Shown here: in pieces, positions 47,389 through 57,720 of the stretch | How positions within the stretch are numbered: position 1 is the first letter of the stretch | Layout of the letters: the number at the start of each line of letters is the position of its first letter | Assembly: GCA_945910005.1 (NCBI GenBank) | Contig: OX246749.1 | Location: forward strand, 25,285,350-25,349,349 | Direction: 5' to 3' | Origin: Isoperla grammatica | Lineage: Eukaryota > Arthropoda > Insecta > Plecoptera > Perlodidae | DNA length: 64,000 nucleotides | Made by a program: the position numbers and the translations under genes | The notes under the pieces: model-generated | Databases searched by the model: none | What the model was told of the DNA's origin: nothing | The model's input: the letters and a program-made list of their open reading frames with translations, nothing else

Positions 47389-48494
47389 TATGAACGCTAA
47401 ATTTTGTTCGTCGCGGACAGGTCAAACGGCTTGACATATTTGGCTGAAATTTTCGGTCAACAGTCGTGACCACAAAAATCGATGCTGTTAAGATAGCCAG
47501 CAAAATCGTCAGGATGCCAACCTACAAAAAATAAATCACTGAAAAAAATCTGTTTATTTATTTAATAAAATTACAAAACTTACTAGGAAAACGCTCCGCG
47601 TTGCCTGATAAGCAATTTATTTTCAATAAATAAAACAAATTATTAATTGCATATCATATTAATCTCACACAAGAAAACATACCTTTATAATAAACATATC
47701 ATTTGTTTACAAGATGGCGGTTTAAGTTAAAAACTTAAAACTTGTGTACATTTTTTCTCGATGTGTTGCTAATATCTGCACGAAGTATCAATTAAATTCG
47801 TTAAGAAGTTTTTTTAAATAAATTAAAACCTTCAAGTTGATTTTTCATTGGATTTCCGCATAATTCCATTCAATCGTTGTCTTCTCAATAGGCTCTGTCG
47901 CTCTGATACATACCTTATTAAACTTATCTGTGTATATAAAACTGTATAATGTAGATACATATCTCTAAAGCGTGTCTTACCTCCACCCCAACCCCCCCGC
48001 TCCACAGCGTCCAGTCGCTAAACATGAGAGATGGGCTCGAACCCAGTACTACATGGCATGATATTGTCAAAGGTGTTTAGGGTCCAACTCAAGAGTGTGT
48101 ACTGTGTTGGAATCTGGGCTAGAGCATAAAACATGCTTCACACTGGGGCATTGTCTGCACGACAGCATTAGCTCCGTGGCAGAGATGTTGACAATGTGTT
48201 ATCTCTCGGCCGATTGTTAGAAAGCTTTGTCTTGCGTGGCCTAGCCTGAGGTGCTCAACAGCCGACGTGATACCAATTTTATACAGTTGCCAAGTGGAGC
48301 CAAACCAATAAAAAACAAACTGTGCTAGGCCCCACGCCATCGGCAGATTGTCAGCCGCCTTTTACTGCGCAACATGCTTTAGTCAAGTTCGCCAAGCTAC
48401 GCGATGACGGAGCCTGATTGTTCGGCTACTTCACAGAAGATATTCGAAGACAGCCGAAAACTCCGTCATCGCGTCGCTTGGCAAACTTCTACTA
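47389..48494. other. Unassigned sequence related in part to 25.4-26.2 kb
   Basis: ACTAGGAAAACGCTCCGCG near 47581 is similar, in reverse complement, to the end of the repeat at 26.1 kb. A block on TCCGTC/GGTCAAACGG-type sequence near 47410 also resembles its start. Around 48400-48490 an inverted GCGATGACGGAG / CTCCGTCATCGCG pair forms a hairpin. No gene was recognised. Confidence 0.45.
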
Positions 48495-48745
48495 TAGGCA
48501 ACTGCTCGGCAGTCCAGGTTAGTGGAGGAACCTATATGACTGGTCAAAGCTACACCACCGTGCTTTCGGATGGGACGTAAAGCCGATGGTCCCCTTTGTA
48601 CTAATCAACAGGAGTAGGCTACGTGCCGGTGCCAGGCTTCCCCTCCTCCCTTCCTCATTACCATTCATCAATCATCACTCATCAGGCTAAAGAGGGCCTT
48701 ATGCTCTACACTTTGCTTGATTATGATAAAATAAATAAATAAATG
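48495..48745 (+). mobile_element. 5S-derived SINE, headless copy
   Basis: The plus strand carries AACTGCTCGGCAGTCCAGGT, GATGGGACGTAAAGCCGATG and CATCACTCATCAGGCTAAAG. It ends in AAAATAAATAAATAAATG. The body and tail agree with the copies at 26.3 and 38.45 kb, but the 5S part is missing. Confidence 0.82.
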
Positions 48746-48905
48746 ATGTACGTCATTGACCTATGACATTGATAGCGTTATTTGCCTACGTCAATATTTG
48801 CGTTCGAGAATAACAACTTTTTTCATCTCGAGACCATCGACCTTTGAGTATCAACTCAGTGCAGAGAACCAACGTTAGTGGTTGTTTGGCTACCACGTCG
48901 TACCG

Positions 48906-51045
48906 GGTCAACGTATGGTAGTCGGGTAGTATAATCTCGCCAAGCGTGCGCGGTGATCTTCTATTAGCCAACAAGCGTAAGTGAGGCTGTACGAGGCGGT
49001 AGACAAACTGCCACGTCTACCGGTCAACGTATGGTAGTCGGGTAGTATAATCTCGCCAAGCATGCGCGGTGATCTTCTACTAGCCAACAAGTGTAAGTAA
49101 GGCTGTACGAGGCGGTAGACAAACTGCTATGTCATACCGGTCAACGTATGGTAGTCAGGTAGTGTAATCTTACTAAGCATGCGCGGTGATCTTCTACTAG
49201 CCAACAAGCGTAAGTGAGGCTGTACGAGGCGGTAGACAAACTGCTACGTCATACCGGTCAACGTATGGTAGTCAGGTAGTGTAATCTTACTAAGCATGCG
49301 CGGTGATCTTCTACTAGCCAACAAGCGTAAGTGAGGCTGTACGAAGCGGTGGACAAACTGCCACGTCATACCGGTCAACGTATGGTAGTCAGGTAGTGTA
49401 ATCTTACTAAGCATGCGCGGTGATCTTCTACTAGCCAACAAGCGTAAGTGAGGCTGTACGAGGCGGTGGACAAACTGCCACGTCTACCGGTCAACGTATG
49501 GTAGTCGAGTAGTATAATCTCGCCAAGCCTGCGCGGTGATTTTCTACTAGCCAACAAGCGTAAGTGAGGCTGTACGAGGCGGTGGACGAACTGCTACGTC
49601 GTACCGGTCAACGTATGGTAGTCGCGTAGTATAATCTCACTAAGCATGCGCGGTGATCTTCTACTAGCCAACAAGCGTAAGTGTGGCTGTACGAGGCGGT
49701 GGACAAACTGCTACGTCGTACCGGTCAACGTATGGTAGTCGCGTAGTATAATCTCACTAAGCATGCGCGGTGATCTTCTACTAGCCAACAAGCGTAAGTG
49801 AGGCTGTACGAGGCGGTAGACAAACTGCCACGTCATACCGGTCAACGTATGGTAGTCGGGTAGTATAATCTCACTAAGCATGCGCGGTGATCTTCTACTA
49901 GCCAACAAGCGTAAGTGAGGCTGTACGAGGCGGTGGACAAACTGCCACGTCATACCGGTCAACGTATGGTAGTCGGGTAGTATAATCTCGCCAAGCATGC
50001 GCGGTGATCTTCTACTAGCCAACAAGCATAAGTGAGGCTGTACGAGGTGGTGGACAAACTGCCACGTTATACCGGTCAACGTATGGTAGTCGGGTAGTAT
50101 AATCTCACCAAGCATGCGCGGTGATCTTCTACTAGCCAACAAGCGTAAGTGAGGCTGTACGAGGCGGTGGACAAACTGCTACGTCATACCGGTCAACGTA
50201 TGGTAGTCGGGTAGTATAATCTCGCCAAGCATGCGCGGTGATCTTCTACTAGCCAACAAGCATAAGTGAGGCTGTACGAGGCGGTGGACAAACTGCCACG
50301 TCATACCGGTCAACGTATGGTAGTCGGGTAGTATAATCTCATCAAGCATGCGCGGTGATCTTCTACTAGCCAACAAGCGTAAGTGAGGCTGTACGAGGCG
50401 GTGGACAAACTGCCACGTCGTACCGGTCAACGTATGGTAGTCGGGTAGTATAATCTCATCAAGCATGCGCGGTGATCTTCTACTAGCCAACAAGCGTAAG
50501 TGAGGCTGTACGAGGCGGTGGACAAACTGCCACGTCATACCGGTCAACGTATGGTAGTCGGGTAGTATAATCTCATCAAGCATGCGCGGTGATCTTCTAC
50601 TAGCCAACAAGCGTAAGTGAGGCTGTACGAGGCGGTGGACAAACTGCTACGTCATACCGGTCAACGTATGGTAGTCGGGTTGTATAATCTCGCCAAGCAT
50701 GCGCGGTGATCTTCTACTAGCCAACAAGCGTAAGTGAGGCTGTACGAGGCGGTGGACAAACTGCCACGTCATACCGGTCAACGTATGGTAGTCGGGTTGT
50801 ATAATCTCGCCAAGCATGCGCGGTGATCTTCTACTAGCCAACAAGCGTAAGTGAGGCTGTACGAGGCGGTGGACAAACTGCCACGTCATACCGGTCTACG
50901 TATGGTAGTCGGGTAGTATAATCTCGCCAAGCATGCGCGGTGATCTTCTACTAGCCAACAAGCATAAGTGGGTCTGTACGAGGCGGTGGACAAACTGCTA
51001 CGTCATACCGGTCAACGTATGGTAGCCGGGTAGTATAATCTTAAT
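48906..51045. repeat. 117-bp minisatellite, about 19 copies
   Basis: GGTCAACGTATGGTAGTC recurs from 48906 to 51010, almost always at 117-bp intervals. The period equals 39 codons, so minus-strand frames stay open across several units with a 39-residue repeat (around LLASRRSPRML). They are broken where a TGCCACGTC unit is TGCTACGTC, converting TGG to TAG. Stops recur in many units, so coding function is unlikely. Confidence 0.97.
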
Positions 51046-51060
51046 AATAATAATAATAAT

Positions 51061-51776
51061 CTGTAAATTGTCATAAGAAGAATTGGACCCGGCAGCCTCC
51101 ACCAAATATGTGATGTATAAAACCAATTTGTCATAAAACAAATTGGATCCAGTAGCATCTACCAAATATGTTATGTTAGGAACCTGGTTGTCATAAAACG
51201 ATTTGGTTACGGCAGCCTCCACCAAATATATTATGTTAGGAACCTATTTGTCATAAAAGGAATTGGTTCCGGCATCCTCCACCAAATATGTCATGTATTA
51301 AACCAATTTGTCATAAAACAAATTGGATCCAGTAGCATCTACCAAATATGTTATGTAAGGAACCTGTTTGTCATAAAACGAATTGGTTACGGAAGCCTCA
51401 ACCAAATATGTTATGTTAGGAACCTATTTGTCGTTAAACGAATTGGTACGGCAGCCTCCACTAAATATGTTATGTATTAAACCAATTTGTCATAAAACAA
51501 ATTGGATCCGGCAGCATCTACAAAATATGTTATGTTTGGAACCTATTTGTCTTAAAAGGAATAGGTTCCGGCAGCCTCCTTCAAATATGTTATGTATTAA
51601 ACCAATTTGTCATAAGACAAATTGGTTCCGGCAGCATCCACCAAATATGTTAGGTTAGTGACCTATTTGTCATAAAAGGAATAGGTTCCGGCAGCCTCCA
51701 CCCAATATGTTATGTATTAAAACAATTTTTCATAAGACAAATTGGTTCCGGCAACCTCCACCAAATATGTCATGTA
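51061..51776. repeat. 60-bp minisatellite with hairpin in each unit, 12 copies
   Basis: Units containing TTTGTCATAAAACAAATTGG, CGGCAGCCTCCACCAAATAT and GTTATGTATTAAACC recur near 51068, 51128, 51189 and on to 51727. Many units contain the stem CCAATTTGT...ACAAATTGG with a six-base loop. A TAA repeat at 51041-51060 separates it from the 117-bp array. Confidence 0.95.
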
Positions 51777-51856
51777 CCCGAAATTGAGGTAAATAAATAA
51801 AATAAACAATAAAAGAAATAAAAAAAAGTAGTTTAGTTGTTATTAAGGTTGTAGTA

Positions 51857-52129
51857 ATAACAATAATTTTTCGTAGGAATCCCTGTCATAGGGTGCACAC
51901 AGCTTTACCTGATGTGCCCCTCTTCAGGTGACTAACTAGATTATTAGGGTGTTTGGATAGTTGGGAAGGAATGTCCGAGGGCTGTTAGTATGACTCAGTC
52001 CCAGCATTCGCTTTACGACTGAGGAAAATCTCGGAAAAAACCTTCAGTCAGAACTGCCGGTGGCCGGAATCGAACCGGCGACCTCCCGAATTAGAGTCTC
52101 GCATCTTACCGCTGAGCCACCTCTATCGG
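51857..52129 (-). mobile_element. tRNA-derived SINE with 13-bp target-site duplication
   Basis: On the minus strand the head reads GGTGGCTCAGCGGTAAGATG (A box) and GGTCGCCGGTTCGATTCCGG (B box). The body follows with a short AT-rich 3' end. TAAGGTTGTAGTA flanks the element exactly (51844-51856 and 52130-52142). The insert is complete and the duplication perfect, so it is relatively young. Confidence 0.9.
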
Positions 52130-52144
52130 TAAGGTTGTAGTAGT

Positions 52145-52470
52145 GTGGAATGCAGTGATACTCTACGTTTACACTGAAAGGGTGTATTGTACACTGAGTG
52201 AAGGGGTTTGCACCCTGAATGCCTCCTGGGGCCAGTGTGTGATCACATGGAAGGTGTGGACGGGGAGCGAGGGGTCGTCGGCTCGACTCCCGGATGGATG
52301 CAGCATTGCTCTAGTCAGAGACTCATTGGGTTCGCGGGACTTGGACGCTCGATCGCCGAGCTGGTGTGTTTCCTCCGCCGTAATCAAAGTCCAGGCTTCG
52401 GTTATTATTAGCCGCATCCGTTCCAGTTCGGGCTAGCTGCGCGCGTCTGTCCCTGCTAGACTGATTACGC
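52145..52470 (+). repeat. Dispersed tRNA-like repeat, second copy
   Basis: AAAGGGTGTATTGTACACTG, GGGGTTTGCACCCTGAATGC and GGCTCGACTCCCGG match the minus-strand copy at 31507-31870. The 3' part differs. Confidence 0.7.
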
Positions 52471-52477
52471 TTTATAT

Positions 52478-55360
52478 TCAGTGTTTGGGGCGGATCAGTT
52501 CTTTACTAAAGTAACAGTTTTGGCTTGCTAACCATTTATTTAATTTAGATTTAAAAATGGAAATGTTTTTTGCCGATTTTAAATCACTTTGGATGGTATT
52601 ATATATTTTAGGACCTAGGTAGAGAGTTTGTCTCAGGCCAAAGGAGGTGGCTTGTCTAGGAATGTGTTGACTTTGAGTTGTCTTGGTTCTGGTACCGTGG
52701 TTGTGTTCTATTATTAAATTTGAATTTCTGTTCTTGTACTGGTGAATCATGAGAGATTTTATGTATAGTTTCCTGATGTCGAAAATATTGGCTTCTGTGT
52801 AAATTTTTAGAGTGGGGTACCATGAAGGTTTGAAGGACATTATTTTGAGTATTTTTTTTTGTAATATTTGTAGTGGTTTTATATATGTTTCTAGTGTGCT
52901 TCCCCAAGCGATAATACCATATTGCAGATATGCTTGAATTAAGCTTATAAACACAATTCTTAACAACTTGAAGCTGAGAATGTCCCTTAGTCTTATAAAT
53001 TTGTAGGTTATCTTTCTAATTTTTCCAATAACATCTTGGATATGGGGCTTCCATGAGAGAGAGTTATCTATTTTTACACCTAGATATTTCGTTGTATTGA
53101 CATTTTGAATAATGTAGCACTGGCATAGGTTGTGATGAGACAGATTGCGGTTGTTGCGGTTGCAGATTGGCGAGTGTATTCTTATGGGCTGAAGGCAAGT
53201 ATTGTTATGGTTTCCTGAGGATATGGAGAAAGAAATGTGTACAGTTTTGTTTAAGTTAAGTGACAGGGAGTTATGTAGCAGCTCATTATAAACTGTTTTC
53301 ATACCATCTTCGATTTGATTGTGCAAAGTTTCCTCATCGATAGCACTAAATATTAAGACTGTATCGTCAGCATATGTTATTATTTTGCCCTGTATTTTCA
53401 AATTGCAAATATCATTAATGTAAATATTGAATAAGATAGGTCCCAAAACAGTTCCTTGTGGTACCCCACTTACTAAAATTTTTGGCTCACTTAACTCTTC
53501 GCCTATCGATACTCTCTGACTTCTGTTTGTAAGGTAGCTTTTAAACAAATCTAGGGCAATACCTCTGATTCAAATAGCTTCCAGTTTGCTGATTAATTTT
53601 GTATGTTTAATGGTGTCAAATGCTTTAGCTAGGTCTAAGAAAATAACAGATGTTTTTAATGATTTATCTAGGTTTCTTCCGATTTCATTATTAAGTTCAA
53701 TTATAGCTTCTTGAGTACTTAATTTGTTTCTAAACCCATATTGTGAGTCAGATATTATGTGGTGTTTGTCAAGGAAGGCTACGAGTCTACGTTTAATACA
53801 TTTTTCTAGTAATTTTGAGAAATGACTAAGCAAAGATATAGGGCGATAGTTTTCAACATTTAATTTGTTACCAGTTTTGTATAGGGGTTTGATAGTAGCA
53901 TGCTTAAATGAGGAGGGGTAAATTCCTGTTGATAAACTAAGATTAAAAATGTGTGTTAGTGGAGGAATTAAAAGATCTTTTACGTGTTTGATTATTTTAA
54001 CGCTGATTTTATCTGGACCTGGTGTTGATGAGATCTTTAGTTCTGATATATGGTTCAAGATTTCGTTTTTCTCTATTGGAGCGAAAAATATTGTGTGGGG
54101 GTTAGTTGGTGTGTGACTTGCCTCCAATCTGACGTTTGAATTATTTGTGATTGCAATAGCTTGTTGCGATTTTGCATTTAACTCGGGTCCTATATTAGTA
54201 AAGAAATTTACAAAATAATTTGAGATCTTCTTGTGGTCGTTAGTTGTGTTTATAAGTTCTTTATCGATATACAATTCTTCTACAAAGATACGTTTTGTTT
54301 GTTTAGCATTAGTGATCTCATTAATTATTTTCCATGTTTCTTTCGGGTTGTTTTTAGCATTGTTGATTTTGTCACTGTAATATTTATCCCTAGTTTTCCT
54401 TATCATTGCCTTAAGGATGTTTCTATATATTATGTAGCGCTTTCTTAAGTCTGAATTTAATGGTAAGTTTTGTTGTACTCGCTGGTTTTCGTCTATTTTT
54501 AGTTGTCTACACATATGGCCGCGTTTCCTTATTGAGGTTAAGAGTCCAGTTGTAATCCATGGTTTTATTTTTTTTGTTTTGCTACTAGTGTTTAGTATGC
54601 GAGAAGCTTTCTGTATATGATCACGGAGCGTGGTCAGAAAGGTGTCTGTAGCGACAGAAGGATTTGTACTGTTATAGGTGTCTTTCCAGCATTCTAAACT
54701 AATTGTTTCTGCCAGTTTATGATAGTTTATGGATGAGATGGGATGATTGTTGTGTGTATTGTTCTTTATAGGCTTACTAGTGGTGTCTTCCCAGGCAAAT
54801 GAAAGTGCATAGTGATCAGTAATGGAGGTTTGAATTATGGCTGCTATACAGTTTTTGTCATTTTTTGAGTTAATGAATATATGATCGATACAAGTGGATG
54901 AAGTGGGGGTGACTCTTGTTGGTTTATTTATACATGCAGTAAATCCATTAAGATGAAGTAGATCAAGGTATTCTTGCGTTTTAGCGTCTATCACACTTTG
55001 GTTACAATTTGTGTGATGTTTGTTTAGTAAGTTTAGATTAATATCACCCACAAGAAATTTGTGCTCCACTGCTTTTGGATTCCAAATGTTTATAGACGAA
55101 CCTAGTTCTGATATAAAATTAGAAATGCTTCCGCTTGGTGAGCGATATATAACAGTGAAAGAATATGTTTGTAAATTTTTCGTTAAAATTATGTTTGCAC
55201 CATTAGCTTCAGCAAAATTTAAAGGTTGGATCTTAGTTAAATTGGTAGTGTTTGTGTTGATGAAGACGGCTACACCATCGTATCCGGTACGTTTGGCGTT
55301 ATACAGGTACGTGTCATATCCGGGGATAACAAATTCGTTTGAATCGTATTTGAGATGTGA
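52478..55360 (-). pseudogene. LINE with endonuclease and reverse transcriptase, one stop, 5' truncated
   Basis: One frame of about 960 codons on the minus strand is broken only by a TGA at 53570-53572. The APE-type endonuclease is visible as SHLKYDSNEFVIPGY, VIYRSPSG, FLVGDINLN, STCIDHIFIN and the TDHYAL end. The reverse transcriptase follows: NYRPISLLSHFSKLLEK, YGFRNKLST, FLDLAKAFDT (motif A), GVPQGTVLGPILF (motif B) and TYADDTVLIF (catalytic YADD). The endonuclease lacks its first 40-60 residues because the coding sequence ends exactly at the transposon's left inverted repeat at 55361. The ATG at 55375 lies inside that repeat and is chimeric. Motif style is Jockey/CR1-like. Confidence 0.92.
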
Positions 55361-55798
55361 GTTGCCTAGATTCAAACGGCGCCAAGTCCAAAAATACAGA
55401 AAATGAGTTAGGAGTGAATTTTAATCCAAATCCATGCCTTCTTCATCAACGAAGTAAAGTTAAGTTCAAAAACAGCCATGTCTCATGTTTAAAGGCACCT
55501 AAAGTTCAGTGTGAGTTTCAAAAGCGGCCAAGTGTTCCTCCGTGTTACCTTCATAACTGGCCATGGCAAGTTTGTGTGCAAAAGCGGCCATGTCCATGCA
55601 TCACGAAACTCGAAAGAACGTGATGAAGTTCAATTCCGTCCAAGTCACAAATGCTTCATTCGATATTTCGCGGGCAATCTAACAAGCTGTTTTATTTTGT
55701 TTTTATATTGGTATTCCGTACTTTGGCAGTTGGTAATACTTCTATTAGCCATGTGTTGATGGTAGTGGCCTAATTGCAAGTGTCGTTGTACTGCAACA

Positions 55799-55899
55799 AT
55801 GAATAATTCAACAATTACAGAAACTTCGTGTACTGGCAGGTCACGAAAAAGAACTCGAAATCCTGATACTTGGAAGCGTAGTCGGGAAAAAGTCTCAAG
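55799..55899 (+). CDS. DUF7869-like transposase, exon 1
   Basis: ATG-initiated 101-nt exon reading MNNSTITETSCTGRSRKR and on through RNPDTWKRSREKVSR. It ends in phase 2 before a GTAATT donor. A basic segment with an N-x-x-x-WKR-x-x-x-K pattern is usual at the start of DUF7869 proteins and could bind DNA or act as a nuclear signal. The junction AG/A gives an in-frame Arg joined to YAASGLPSYP in exon 2, which supports the exon. The intron (55900-56340, 441 bases) is crowded with TAGGCCTA motifs and ends TTTATCTCTTTAG. Confidence 0.75.
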
Positions 55900-56340
55900 G
55901 TAATTAGAATCCTGTTGATTTATGTTATGAAGGCCCCAGTCCAAAGAGACCGTTCATTATAAAACAAACAATGTATGGCCTACTGACTTAGCTGTATACC
56001 TGTTTTAAGCATTACAAAGATTGTAATGCATAATATAGGTCTAGACCAAGGCCAACCTAGGCGGCCTTGCATGCGGCATTTGGGAGTAAAGAAGTGGTCA
56101 GGCTGTTGTGTAGACTAGGCCTAGAGTTTATAGGTAAGCCTAGGCCCTAGGCCTGAATCCATATTTCAGGGCTAGGCCTAGGGCCTTCCAGCCATAGGCC
56201 TAGGCCTAGCATGCACAGCATACAATACTAGGCTAGGGCCTAGGTCTAGGCCTAGTCTTGCACACAACTTTTCAGCATTGAAACCAGGATTAGACCCGGG
56301 GCCTAGCCTTGGGACTCTTATACAGTATTTATCTCTTTAG

Positions 56341-57720
56341 ATATGCAGCATCTGGACTACCTTCCTACCCAAGTTGTGGGCATAACACGAAGGCTCTTCA
56401 ATGCAAAAACTTGGAGCATTCAGATGTTGATAGATTCCACGCAGGATTCTATAGGAAGTCTGAAAAGATCTGCCAAGATACATTCATTTTAAAACATTGT
56501 TCCGTAAGAACTCCTGATCGTCAGCGAGAAAGATCGGGCAGTAGATCGGCAAAGAACATGACCATATCTTATTTTATTCCGCTTGCCAACAAAAAGGGGG
56601 CACTTCCAGTTTGCCGTGATACATTTTTAAAGGCTTTGAACGTAAAAAAGCACCGTGTGCAAGGTGTAATGAAACGCTATCAAAACCGTGGTGAAATGCC
56701 AAAAGAATGCCGAGGGGGAGATCGCCACACTTTAAAAAATAATCCAAAACGTACAGCAGTCAAAGATTTCATCAAAACTTTCAAAGTTCTGGACTCTCAC
56801 TACTGTCGTGGTAAGACCGAGCGCGTTTATTTGTGCAGTGACTTGAGCGTACGTAAAATGTGGTGTATGTACAACAAGGATGCATCACCTAATCTACATG
56901 TAAAACAAAGTTTTTTCAGATCCGTTTTCAATAACAACTTTAATATTGGATTCAATGCACCACAAACCGACGTATGTTCAACGTGCCTTGAATTTAAAGA
57001 AAAGTTGAAACTGGAGAAGGACCCAAATAAAAAAACTATTCTCATGATGGCAAAAAGAATTCACAGTTTAAGGGCTAAAGCATTTTTTAATGCTCTTAGG
57101 GAAGAGAAAGATGGCCTGAAGACTTTGTCATTTGATTGTGAAAAAAACTTGGTGTTACCGAAAGTACCAGATCAGTCGGCCTACTACAGTCGCCAAATGT
57201 ACGTTTACAACTTTACCATTGTAGAGGGAAGCTCTCGTGCTAAAATGTCATCGAAGAATACGTTCATATATGCTTGGTTAGAGAATGAGAGCCATAAGGG
57301 CTCAAATGAAATTGTGTCTGCAGTACATCATCGTTTGCAAAATTCCGACTGGGAAGATGTAAACACACTTCGCTTGGTAGCAGATGGATGTGCATGGCAA
57401 AATAAGAACTGTACCATGATTGCCATGTGCTGTAAGTGGCTAAGTGAGGAGGCACCAATACACGTTAAGGGAGTACAAATCATTTTCCCCATAACCGGCC
57501 ACTCGTACATTCCACCTGATCGTGTATTTGGAAGGATTGAACGAGTATTGAAGAAAAAAGACACCATAATTAATCCAAGCGAGTACTTCGAAGTGTTTAG
57601 TGATGTCGGGACCGTCTTTCGTTTAGGTGCCGACTGGGTGGTACAAGACTGGAAATCTGAAGCGCAGTCCGTTCTTAAGCCTTCTGGATCAATGCACTTC
57701 AAGATCCAACCTTCACGTAG
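56341..57720 (+). CDS. DUF7869-like transposase, exon 2, part before the insertion
   Basis: Open for 1380 nt. Landmarks in order: a CGHNTKALQC segment, a VCRDTFLKALNVKKHRV helix-turn-helix-like block typical of the family, VCSTCLEFKEKL (Cys pair), LSFDCEKNLVLPKV, an YVYNFTI block, TLRLVADGCAWQNKN and GHSYIPPDRVFGRIE. The last blocks supply Asp, Asp/Asn, His and Glu residues consistent with an RNase H-like (DDE) catalytic core, but metal ligands are inferred by resemblance, not shown. Family membership is by recognition of these blocks and should be searched. At 57720 the palindromic element begins and the natural frame ends in its sequence 49 nt later at 57769. Confidence 0.85.

Noticed and set aside
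46653..47503. Cys/Val and His/Thr repeat ORFs
   Set aside because: TG/TGTGCG microsatellite artefacts.
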